Origin: an uncultured Eubacteriales bacterium
GTDB lineage: Bacteria; Bacillota; Clostridia; Oscillospirales; CAG-272
Length of the DNA stretch: 43,854 nucleotides
Direction of reading: 5' to 3'
Assembly (NCBI GenBank): GCA_934432725.1
Contig: CAKRZE010000019.1
Coordinates: 1-43,854, forward strand
Part shown: positions 24,725 through 32,807 of the stretch, piece after piece
Numbering within the stretch: position 1 is the stretch's first letter
Layout: each line of letters begins with the position of its first letter
Position numbers and translations under genes: made by a program
Notes under the pieces: model-generated
Seen by the model: only the letters and a program-made list of their open reading frames with translations
What the model was told of the DNA's origin: nothing
The model's database searches: none

Positions 24725-25756
24725 TTAATCCGCATTATTTGATTGCCTTTTCTTTTTTACAACAATAAACACGACCACCGCGATGATAATAACCGCAGCG
24801 CAAACCCCGATGATGGCAGGGAGCGAGTTTCCGTTTTCCGTTACGGGAGCGGATGTTTCGGTTGATCCCTCTGTACCCTCCGCGGCAGTGACCGGCGTTG
24901 TTTCAGCAGGTTTCGGCTTCTTTGTTTCGGCAACGGTTGCGGGAGGATTGGTCTCGGCAGGCTTGGGTTCGGTTTCGTTTGAGAACGGATTCTTGACATC
25001 GGAGGCGCCAGCCATGGTTACCTTTCCGAGGTATTTCGTGTTGGAATGCCCGAGGCACTCATCGCAGCTCCACTGCCTGATGGCAGTGCGGCCGGTTCCG
25101 TTCTGATTGTCGTTGATCTGAATCTCCATTCCGATGGTATCCCCTTTGTCAACCGTCACGGTCTGAAGCGGAATTGCAATTTCAATGACATAACCGTATT
25201 CCGTCTTTGCAGCAGCGCCCTGTACCTTTTCACTGCCCTTATCGGCATACCATACGCCGCCCCATCCTGTAACCTTTCCGTTTATGTTCACATTAAAAAT
25301 ACCGTTTCCGGGGAAGTTGTTCCCGGCACCGACGGTATCATCGCGCATGGCTTCGTCATCGCCGTTCATTTCGGATATCTGAAAGTCAACCGAGTCAATA
25401 TCGCAGTCCTCGGGATTCTTTTTGGATGCGCTTTCGTTGGGCGTGGTATCAAACACTCTCGCAAGGGCATAAATGTGTGTGCTGTCCCACATAAATCTGA
25501 CTCTTGCATAAGCAACGGGATCAGTTTCGTCCGCAAATTCCGTTGATGTGTCCGGATAGATGTTAGAGCCGAACTTTACCGCCATGACCTCATCCGCATA
25601 TTCCCACATCTCGTCGATCTGTCCATCGATCGTCGGAGCTTTTTCCGCCCAAACGGCGTTCACCTCTCCGTCGCTGAGCGCGTCAGCCGACACAGCAAAA
25701 CAAAGGGAGGATGCAATAAGCCCGATTGCCAGTAAAAGAGGTATCAGTTTTTTCAT
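24725..25756 (-). CDS. Secreted, membrane-anchored CBM9-like protein
   Basis: A 343-residue protein. The signal peptide (MKKLIPLLLAIGL to about 25) is followed by a domain (about 30-255) resembling family 9 carbohydrate-binding or DOMON-like domains: APTIDGQIDEMWEYAD at the start, ARVRFMWDSTHIYALARV, FNVNINGKV, YGYVIEIAIPL and GMEIQINDNQNG. A Pro/Thr/Glu-rich linker (about 258-310) and a C-terminal membrane helix (about 312-332) with KKKRQSNNAD cytoplasmic tail complete it. It should display a sugar-binding domain outside the cell; no catalytic domain is attached. AAGGAG lies nine bases before the ATG, and a consensus promoter is at 25820-25848. The exact ligand is unknown. Confidence 0.87.
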   Translation of the reverse strand: MKKLIPLLLAIGLIASSLCFAVSADALSDGEVNAVWAEKAPTIDGQIDEMWEYADEVMAVKFGSNIYPDTSTEFADETDPVAYARVRFMWDSTHIYALARVFDTTPNESASKKNPEDCDIDSVDFQISEMNGDDEAMRDDTVGAGNNFPGNGIFNVNINGKVTGWGGVWYADKGSEKVQGAAAKTEYGYVIEIAIPLQTVTVDKGDTIGMEIQINDNQNGTGRTAIRQWSCDECLGHSNTKYLGKVTMAGASDVKNPFSNETEPKPAETNPPATVAETKKPKPAETTPVTAAEGTEGSTETSAPVTENGNSLPAIIGVCAAVIIIAVVVFIVVKKKRQSNNAD

Positions 25757-25819
25757 TTTGCGATTCTCCTTTTCAGAAAAAATTTTCTAATTGATTGCCC
25801 ACATTGACCATGTGCCTCT

Positions 25820-25848
25820 ATTATAATATCGAAAGATGAATTTGTCAA
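25820..25848 (-). promoter_or_regulatory. Promoter of the CBM9-like protein gene
   Basis: On the minus strand TTGACA (25848-25843), a 17-base spacer and TATAAT (25825-25820), within an AT-rich patch. Confidence 0.92.
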
Positions 25849-25977
25849 TACAAAACAATAAAATATATAATTTTAAAACAAATTATGTGCAAATAAACAT
25901 TTTTCAAGGACAGCCTTCTCAATGAAGATTCGTTCCGATCCCCCACACTGCCGGTATATCAATTTTCAATTGACAGC

Positions 25978-26015
25978 AAAAAAGGCTGCCCAAAAGCGAA
26001 ATGCCTTGGACAGCC
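25978..26015 (-). terminator. Intrinsic terminator of the transaldolase gene
   Basis: GGCTGCCCAA (25984-25993) pairs with TTGGACAGCC (26006-26015, one G-U). On the minus strand six Ts follow (25983-25978). Confidence 0.9.
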
Positions 26016-26038
26016 CCTTTGATCGTCAGTCTGACCGT

Positions 26039-26719
26039 TTATTTTACAAAATCAATGATTTTCTTATCGCCGTACACCGTTTTCCAGTCCGCCTCAAAAT
26101 CATCGATCGCCATCATGGTCATCGGGTGATAAATCAGCTGATCCAGAAGATCCGGATTCAGCGTCACGGCATGTCCGCCGACCATGGAAATTTTATGCAC
26201 CTGCTCCACTGTTTTGAAGCTTGCCGCCAGCACCTTTGCCTTTTCCCCGTGCTCCCGGAACATCTGCACGATTTCCGACACCACGTTGACGCCGTCGCTT
26301 ACGATATTGTCCAGCCGGTTGACATACGGAGCCACAAAATCAGCACCGGCAGTCGCGGCAATCATCGCCTGCTGCTGTGTGAAAATGGCGGTTTCCGTCA
26401 CGCCGAAGCCCTCTTCCTTCAGCTTCATGGTCGCACGCAGACCGTCCGGAGAGATCGGAACCTTGATGTACAGATTCTTGCCCACAATATCCCGAAGCGC
26501 CTTGGCTTCCTCCAGCACATCCTCCGCAGCCACACTCGTTGTCTGAATGTGGAACATCTTGTCCTCGCCGATAATGCTTCTGATCTCCTTGATCAAGGGA
26601 AGGAAGTCCTTCTTTTCCTTGGAGATGATCGTAGGATTCGTCGTCACTCCTGCCACCGGGTAATAATATACGCATCTGCGGATTTTCTCGACATCCGCCG
26701 TATCCAGAATGTAAAGCAT
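26039..26719 (-). CDS. Small transaldolase / fructose-6-phosphate aldolase type
   Basis: A 226-residue class I aldolase of the short TalC/FSA group. LYILDTADV starts the barrel, VTTNPTIISKE binds substrate phosphate, and the Schiff-base lysine is K86 in LYIKVPIS. FAPYVNRLDN-like and HAVTLNPDLLDQLIYHPMT segments are typical. It moves a dihydroxyacetone unit between sugar phosphates (pentose phosphate pathway) or cleaves fructose 6-phosphate; the two cannot be told apart by eye. The start is the ATG at 26719, nine bases after GAGGGG; an in-frame ATG at 26755 adds a basic, unlikely extension. A consensus promoter lies at 26884-26912. Confidence 0.93.
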   Translation of the reverse strand: MLYILDTADVEKIRRCVYYYPVAGVTTNPTIISKEKKDFLPLIKEIRSIIGEDKMFHIQTTSVAAEDVLEEAKALRDIVGKNLYIKVPISPDGLRATMKLKEEGFGVTETAIFTQQQAMIAATAGADFVAPYVNRLDNIVSDGVNVVSEIVQMFREHGEKAKVLAASFKTVEQVHKISMVGGHAVTLNPDLLDQLIYHPMTMMAIDDFEADWKTVYGDKKIIDFVK

Positions 26720-26883
26720 CTTTTCTGCCCCTCGCCTTCGCCTGTGCGAAAGCATCCTTTCTGCGGGAATCAGAGCTGCAAAGCTCCCACACGCCTCTCG
26801 GCGCAGAAAGCCTTACGGCACCGGGCGAAGCAGCACGCTTCCGCCTTTTCATTGTCTTTCTCTTTTGATTTCGTCGCATTTTC

Positions 26884-26912
26884 ATTATAACATCGACATT
26901 TTTCTTTGTCAA
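26884..26912 (-). promoter_or_regulatory. Promoter of the transaldolase gene
   Basis: On the minus strand TTGACA (26912-26907), a 17-base spacer and TATAAT (26889-26884). It stands back to back with a plus-strand promoter whose -35 box begins seven bases away. Confidence 0.9.
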
Positions 26913-26919
26913 GAATAGA

Positions 26920-26948
26920 TTGACAGAAACAGCCGCCTGCGGTATAAT
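26920..26948 (+). promoter_or_regulatory. Divergent plus-strand promoter with no nearby gene
   Basis: TTGACA (26920-26925), a 17-base spacer and TATAAT (26943-26948), a perfect consensus. The next supportable gene, miaB, starts 920 bases downstream, so this drives a long leader or a non-coding transcript. Confidence 0.88.
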
Positions 26949-27869
26949 AAATATATAGCAATAAAGCACAATACGGCATAAAAACGCCGCTCTCTCCCGG
27001 GTCGTTTGAGCCATCCGGAAATGCCTCCGGAAGTCCGTTCGCCCGATGCGGCATTGATGCGGACCGCAGCAGAAAACAGCCCCCTGCCGGGGCATCCTGC
27101 ATTCCGTTCCGCAAAAGCCGCACGGGCTTCGGGCGGACATCGGAGCGGCATCACGCCGGAGCGCCTTCTGCGGCAGCCGTGCGGCTCGGCGTACCGGAGG
27201 GGACGTCGAAAACCCGGCTGCCGCACCGTACAAGCTTCACGTGAAGCACTGTCCGACCGGTCCACCGAGGAAGCGTCAGAGCATTGCCTGCCGCGTCCGC
27301 ACGTGCTTCACAGAGGGCTGCGGCAGCCGGCGGACCGAGGCGCCGGAATATTGTCTGCCCATATCCCGCCCCGAATTTGCCGGGGTTCGGGGCTGCTCAT
27401 CGGGTTCCGGGTTCAGGCTCTGCCTTGCCTTCCCGCAGCTGCCGCATATCTTTCCATGCTTCGCCGCAGCGCAGGAGGCTCATCGGTCGGGTGTCCGGAT
27501 GCCGTCCGGACAGCCTCCGCTGACCTCCGCTCCGCCCACCGGCAGAGCGCGAAGCCGTACGGATTTGACCGCAGACGCGGCATTTTGGCTGCCGCACCGC
27601 ACAGGCTTCACAGGAAGCACTGTCCGACGCGCGGACCGGTCCACCGAGGAAGCGTCAGAGCATTGCCTGCCGCGTCCCGTGCCGGCTTTGAGAAGAGCCG
27701 TACCCGCCCGGGCTGACATGCCGGATGAAGTCCCTATGCTTCGGCTTCCTCCGGTCCCATAGATACCCGCGCGTCCCCGCGCCGGAGATGTCCGGTCAGA
27801 CACACCGCCGTCCGGCGCCGGACACCTTTTGATCCGGCACGGAAATTCAGATTACACGGAGATTCACGC
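26949..27869. other. Long GC-rich stretch between a strong promoter and miaB
   Basis: About 920 bp that should be transcribed from 26948. No open frame resembles a known protein; the longest plus-strand frames are arginine/alanine/proline-rich. It contains a repeated segment (27216-27298 and 27587-27677) and the palindrome GCTTCACGTGAAGC near 27234-27247. No intrinsic terminator was seen. Confidence 0.55.
27216..27677. repeat. Pair of direct repeats upstream of miaB
   Basis: The segment 27216-27298 recurs at 27587-27677. The last 44 bases (27255-27298 and 27634-27677) are identical. The first parts differ at several bases, and the second copy has six extra bases before the identical block. 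The two copies are about 290 bases apart. Confidence 0.85.
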
Positions 27870-29309
27870 ATGTCACAACAAAAAAACATACCGCCGTCCG
27901 ATGCCGCAGAGGCAATCCGGTCGGTTCTTGACTATACCGATTCCTTCCGCCTCCAAAAGGGCAGAAGCCCGGGCGTGTACATTCAGACCTTCGGCTGTCA
28001 GCAGAACGAAGCGGACAGCGAGCGTCTGGCAGGGCTTGCCGCAGAAATGGGCTATGAATACACCGATGACCCGGACGCCGCCGAGCTGATCATTTTCAAC
28101 ACCTGCGCCGTCCGGGAGCATGCAGAGCTGAAGGCGCTGTCGCTGACCGGTCAGCTGAAGCACAAAAAAGCCGCAAACCCGGAGCTGATTGTCTGCATCT
28201 GCGGCTGCATGGTCGCGCAGGAGCACCGTCTGAACGAGATTAAAAACCGCTATCCCTATGTGGATTTCCTGTTCGGCACCGCCTCTCCGCAGCAGTTTCC
28301 CGTCTACCTCAGCCAGGCGCTGAAAAAGTCCGGACGGGCATTTTATCCGGACCCGGAGGACGGGGCATATCCCGTCCCGGAGGGACTTCCCGTCCGCCGC
28401 GAAAGCAGCTTCCGCGCGTGGGTCAGCATCATGTACGGCTGCAATAATTTCTGCACCTACTGCGTCGTTCCGTATGTGCGCGGCAGGGAAAGGAGCCGCG
28501 AACCGGCAGAAATCCTTTCCGAAATCCGGCAGCTTGCTGCCGAGGGCTATAAGGAGATTACGCTGCTCGGGCAGAATGTCAACTCCTACGGCAAGGATCG
28601 GGCGGACGGCTATGACTTTGCCGACCTTCTGGAGGATATCTGCCGCATTCCGGGCGATTACTGGATCCGCTTTATGACCTCGCACCCAAAGGATGCATCG
28701 GATAAGCTGATCGATGTCATTGCCCGCCACAGCGGAGAGGACTCCAAGCCCAAGATCGCAAAGGCGTTTCATCTCCCTCTCCAGGCAGGCAGCGACCGGG
28801 TCCTGAAGCGCATGAACCGCCGCTATACTGCCGAAGCGTATGAGGCCCTGACCCGCCGCCTGCGGGACAGAGTGCCCGGCATCGCGCTTTCCACAGACAT
28901 CATCGTCGGCTTCCCGCAGGAAACCGAGGAGGATTTTGAGGAAACGCTCCGCATGCTTGAAAAAATCCGGTACGATGCCTTCTTCTCGTTCATCTACTCC
29001 AAGCGGAAGGGGACTCCCGCCGCCGAAATGGAGGGGCAGGTTCCCGAGGAGGTCAAAAGCGAGCGCTTCCGGCGCCTGCTTGCGGTGCAGAACGCCATCT
29101 CCCATGAAAAGAATCAGGCATACATCGGAACGGACATCCGGGTTCTGGTTGAGGGCTACAGCAAAAACGACCCCGACAGAATGACCGGCAGAAATGAGCA
29201 GAACCGGCTGGTGCATTTCCCCAAGGGGGAGGAATCCATCATCGGAACCTTCCAAACAGTCCATATCACCGGCGCGGACACCTACACCCTCTCAGGCAGG
29301 CTGAGCTGA
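27870..29309 (+). CDS. miaB: tRNA-2-methylthio-N6-dimethylallyladenosine synthase
   Basis: Radical-SAM methylthiotransferase that modifies position 37 of tRNAs reading UNN codons. The 479-residue protein has the N-terminal cluster cysteines C43 (FGCQQNEAD), C79 (NTCAVRE) and C113 (CGCMVAQ), the radical-SAM triad C191-x3-C195-x2-C198 (CNNFCTYC), the MiaB-typical VVPYVRGRERSR, HLPLQAGSDRVLKRMNRRYT and a C-terminal TRAM domain (about 410-475). CGGAGA precedes the ATG. In Clostridia miaB is commonly followed by mutS and mutL, as here, although the spacers here are unusually long. Confidence 0.97.
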   Translation: MSQQKNIPPSDAAEAIRSVLDYTDSFRLQKGRSPGVYIQTFGCQQNEADSERLAGLAAEMGYEYTDDPDAAELIIFNTCAVREHAELKALSLTGQLKHKKAANPELIVCICGCMVAQEHRLNEIKNRYPYVDFLFGTASPQQFPVYLSQALKKSGRAFYPDPEDGAYPVPEGLPVRRESSFRAWVSIMYGCNNFCTYCVVPYVRGRERSREPAEILSEIRQLAAEGYKEITLLGQNVNSYGKDRADGYDFADLLEDICRIPGDYWIRFMTSHPKDASDKLIDVIARHSGEDSKPKIAKAFHLPLQAGSDRVLKRMNRRYTAEAYEALTRRLRDRVPGIALSTDIIVGFPQETEEDFEETLRMLEKIRYDAFFSFIYSKRKGTPAAEMEGQVPEEVKSERFRRLLAVQNAISHEKNQAYIGTDIRVLVEGYSKNDPDRMTGRNEQNRLVHFPKGEESIIGTFQTVHITGADTYTLSGRLS

Positions 29310-29673
29310 GTGCGCACAGGCTCCGATGCCGCTTGCGAATCGCAGCCGCGCCGCCCGCAGGCTCTTTTTGACCGTGAGCGGCGCTCCGGGGTCCGGCGCC
29401 GCCGCCAAAAAAGCCGGAGTTTTCCGCGTCCGGCAGTCCGACCGCAGAAATTCCGCGCTGCCGCGGCTGTGAAACGCCTTCCGTCCCAAGCCCGGCGCAG
29501 AGGTTCACGCAGCCGCCGTCTGTCCCCGTCCGAATCGGGCAAGGCGGCATGCTCGGATTTCCTTGCTCCATCTATACAGCTTCGGAAGCCGCGTCTTCCG
29601 GATAATTCCGCAGAAAGGATCGCTTTTCCGCACCTTCCGGTCAGAAAGGTGCGGTGAAAGCCGGCTCTGTCAT
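29310..29673. other. Spacer between miaB and mutS
   Basis: 364 bp, GC-rich. No terminator with a T-run, promoter or gene was recognised. The frames on both strands are low-complexity. Confidence 0.5.
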
Positions 29674-32259
29674 ATGGCACTTACACCCATGATGCAGCAA
29701 TACCTCGAAATCAAAAACCGGCACAGGGATGCCATTCTGTTCTACAGAATCGGCGACTTCTATGAAATGTTCTATGAAGACGCCAAGGTCGCCTCCCGCG
29801 AGCTGGAGCTGACGCTGACCGGAAAGGACTGCGGAGAACCGCAGCGTGCGCCCATGTGCGGCGTACCCTTTCACGCAGCCGATATTTACATCGGACGTCT
29901 GGTCGCAAAGGGCTATAAGGTGGTCATCTGCGAGCAGACGGAGGACCCCGCACAGGCAAAGGGGCTGGTGCGGCGCGAGGTCATCCGGACCGTCACGCCC
30001 GGCACCGTGATCGACAATGTGCAGCTTCCGGAGGACAAGAACAACTACCTGTGCGCCGTCTGTATCACAGAAGCCGGAACGGGGGTTGCCTTTGCCGATG
30101 TATCCACCGGGGAAATCCACGCAACCGGCTTTGAATCCGATCCCGCACAGCGAAGGCTGATCAATGAAATCGGATCCTATTCCCCCTGTGAGCTGCTGCT
30201 CAACGCCCCGATCGAAGAGTATCCCGCGCTGCGTTCCTTTCTTACGGAGCGGCTGCATGCCGTGATCAATGACCGGCAGGAGGAGCGCTTTGACTATGCG
30301 CATGCGCTTGCCGTCACCTCCCGCCAGTTCGGCAGCAGCGCAGACCTTGGTCAGACCGCTCCCGCCGTCATTTCGGCAGCCGGTGCGCTTTTGGATTATG
30401 TCATTGAGACCCAGATGACAAGCAGCACGAACATCACACAGATTCATCTGTACGACGACGGGCAGTATCTGGAGCTTGACGTCTCCACCCGCCGCAATCT
30501 GGAGCTGTGCGAAACCATGCGCAACAAAGAGAAAAAAGGCACGCTGCTCTGGGTGCTGGATCACACGCACACCTCCATGGGCGGACGCCTCCTGCGGAAA
30601 TGGATCGAAATGCCGCTGCTCAACGCCTATCAGATCGGCAGACGCCAGCGCGCCGTTTCGGAGCTGACGGAAAGCTTTATGCAGCGCGAGGAGCTGTCGG
30701 AGCATCTGAAGCACATTCTGGACCTTGACCGTCTGATGACAAAGCTTGTTTACGGCACGGCAAATGCCAGAGATTTAAAGTCCATTGCACAGACCGCCGC
30801 ACAGCTTCCGGAAATCAAGGAGCTGCTTGCGGACTTCCGGAGCGAAGAGCTTTCCGACATTCACCTGCGTCTGGACACGCTGGACGACATCCGTGAGCTG
30901 ATTGACAGCGCCATTGCGGACGATCCGCCCTTTTCCGTCCGGGAAGCGGGCTTCATCCGCCGCGGCTATCACAAGCAGGCAGACGAGCTTTTCGATATCG
31001 TTCACAACGGAAAAAGCTATATTGAAAAAATCGCCGCCGAGGAAAAGGAAAAAACCGGGATCAAGACGCTGAAAATATCCTACAACCGCGTATTCGGCTA
31101 TTACATCGAGGTCTCAAAGGCAAACGCAGCCCTTGTACCGGACCGCTATATCCGCAAGCAGACACTGACGAACAGCGAACGCTATATCACGGAGGAGCTG
31201 AAGGAAAAGGAGACTATGATCCTCGGCGCATCGGACAAGCTCTGTGCGCTGGAATATGAAATTTTCACCGGGATCCGGGACAGCATCGCCTCGCAGATCA
31301 AGCGCGTGCAGGCGTGCGCCGCTTACCTTGCAAAGCTGGACGTTTATATTTCGCTTGCCGATGCGGCGGTCCGGAACGGATACTGCTGCCCCGAAATCGA
31401 ATACGGCAGCCTGATCTCCATCAAGGACGGACGGCATCCGGTCGTGGAGCAGTATGTTTCAAACGGCGGCTTTGTCCCGAACGATACGCTGCTTGACACC
31501 AATCACAACCGGCTGGCGCTGATCACCGGTCCCAACATGGCGGGCAAATCCACCTACATGCGGCAGGTTGCCCTGATCACGCTCATGGCGCAGATCGGCT
31601 CCTTTGTTCCCGCCCGGGAGGCGCGCATCGGGATCGTGGACAAGATTTTCACGCGCGTCGGAGCCTCCGATGACCTCGCTTCCGGACAGTCCACCTTCAT
31701 GCTGGAAATGAACGAGGTTGCCTATATTCTGAAAAACGCAACCAAACGCTCTCTGATCATCTATGACGAAATCGGCAGAGGCACCAGCACCTATGACGGT
31801 CTGAGCATCGCCAGAGCCGTTGCGGAATACACTGCCGGCAAAAAGCTGGGCGCCAAAACGCTGTTTGCCACACACTACCATGAGCTGACCGAGCTGGAGA
31901 AAACGGTGGACGGCGTGGTCAATTACAACATCGCTGCCAAAAAGAGCGGAGACACCATCACCTTTCTGAGGAAAATCGTCCGCGGCTATGCGGATGACAG
32001 CTATGGCATTGAGGTTGCCAAGCTGGCAGGCATTCCGAATGAAATTATCCGGCGCGCCAAAGAGATCCTGCGCAGTCTGGACAGCGGAGACGCCAAAGCC
32101 GAAAAAGCCCCCCGGCAGCCGGAGGAAAACAGCAATATCACCTTTGATGACTTCCGCGCGAACGATGTCCGGCAGAAGCTTCTGAACACCGACATCAATC
32201 TTCTGACCCCTCTGGAGGCGCTGAATCTTCTGTATGAGCTGAAAAAGCTGGCAGAATAA
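29674..32259 (+). CDS. mutS: DNA mismatch repair protein MutS
   Basis: Recognises mismatches and recruits MutL. The 861-residue protein starts with LTPMMQQYLEIKNRHRDAILFYRIGDFYEMFYEDA, which carries the mismatch-wedge Phe-x-Glu (FYEMF). Connector, lever and clamp domains follow, then the ATPase domain with Walker A GPNMAGKST (619-627), the signature segment DDLASGQSTFMLEMNE, Walker B LIIYDEIGRGTSTYDG and the THYHELTEL segment. The C-terminal helical dimerisation part ends LNLLYELKKLAE. ATG 29674 matches the family start; the Shine-Dalgarno sequence is weak (AAGGTG about 24 bases upstream). It is followed by mutL after 548 bp. Confidence 0.98.
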   Translation: MALTPMMQQYLEIKNRHRDAILFYRIGDFYEMFYEDAKVASRELELTLTGKDCGEPQRAPMCGVPFHAADIYIGRLVAKGYKVVICEQTEDPAQAKGLVRREVIRTVTPGTVIDNVQLPEDKNNYLCAVCITEAGTGVAFADVSTGEIHATGFESDPAQRRLINEIGSYSPCELLLNAPIEEYPALRSFLTERLHAVINDRQEERFDYAHALAVTSRQFGSSADLGQTAPAVISAAGALLDYVIETQMTSSTNITQIHLYDDGQYLELDVSTRRNLELCETMRNKEKKGTLLWVLDHTHTSMGGRLLRKWIEMPLLNAYQIGRRQRAVSELTESFMQREELSEHLKHILDLDRLMTKLVYGTANARDLKSIAQTAAQLPEIKELLADFRSEELSDIHLRLDTLDDIRELIDSAIADDPPFSVREAGFIRRGYHKQADELFDIVHNGKSYIEKIAAEEKEKTGIKTLKISYNRVFGYYIEVSKANAALVPDRYIRKQTLTNSERYITEELKEKETMILGASDKLCALEYEIFTGIRDSIASQIKRVQACAAYLAKLDVYISLADAAVRNGYCCPEIEYGSLISIKDGRHPVVEQYVSNGGFVPNDTLLDTNHNRLALITGPNMAGKSTYMRQVALITLMAQIGSFVPAREARIGIVDKIFTRVGASDDLASGQSTFMLEMNEVAYILKNATKRSLIIYDEIGRGTSTYDGLSIARAVAEYTAGKKLGAKTLFATHYHELTELEKTVDGVVNYNIAAKKSGDTITFLRKIVRGYADDSYGIEVAKLAGIPNEIIRRAKEILRSLDSGDAKAEKAPRQPEENSNITFDDFRANDVRQKLLNTDINLLTPLEALNLLYELKKLAE

Positions 32260-32807
32260 CCGTCAAAAGAGCCGTCTCGGGAGTCCCGCGCCGCAAACGC
32301 AGGCTGATCTATGCATCGGGAGGGCAGTATGGCACACTGCCCGTGCCTGCGGCACACTTTCCGTATGGCTCATTGCCCGCACTCACGGACGCCCAAACAA
32401 AGGGCTTGCGGCAAGACAAGCGGCTCCCCACAGCGCGGCTTACCGACACACCCCGTCCCGCTTATACCGCAGCACAGGCGCGGCATATCCGGTGCGCCGC
32501 ACATCGGCGGTGCGCATCACGTGCCCGCATTGCGTCCGGCAGCCTCCCTGCATGTGCGTCCCGGAAACACGGTCAATGACCGGTGCCGGAGGGGCAGGAC
32601 CGAGGAGCGGAACACCCGCGCATGCGTGCCGCGCGGCATAATCGATGCCGCCCATACGTGAGCCGCTTGCTCACAGCCGGCACATCCAAAGCCCGCCATC
32701 GTGCGAAACCCAATCTCTGCGGAGTGCGGCGTACTGCCCTTTCGCACGGACTCACACCGCCCTTCTTCTCCCCAAAATATAAGAACAAAAGGAAGCATTA
32801 AGCAAAC
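32260..32807. other. Spacer between mutS and mutL
   Basis: 548 bp, GC-rich. The word GTATGGCACACTGCCCG near 32329 recurs as GTATGGCTCATTGCCCG near 32363. No gene, clear promoter or terminator was seen. Confidence 0.5.

Noticed and set aside
27006..27716. 236-codon plus-strand frame behind the orphan promoter at 26920
   Set aside because: Position behind a strong promoter made it worth checking, but there is no ribosome binding site and the Arg/Ala/Ser-rich product has no domain. The repeats also break any consistent pattern.
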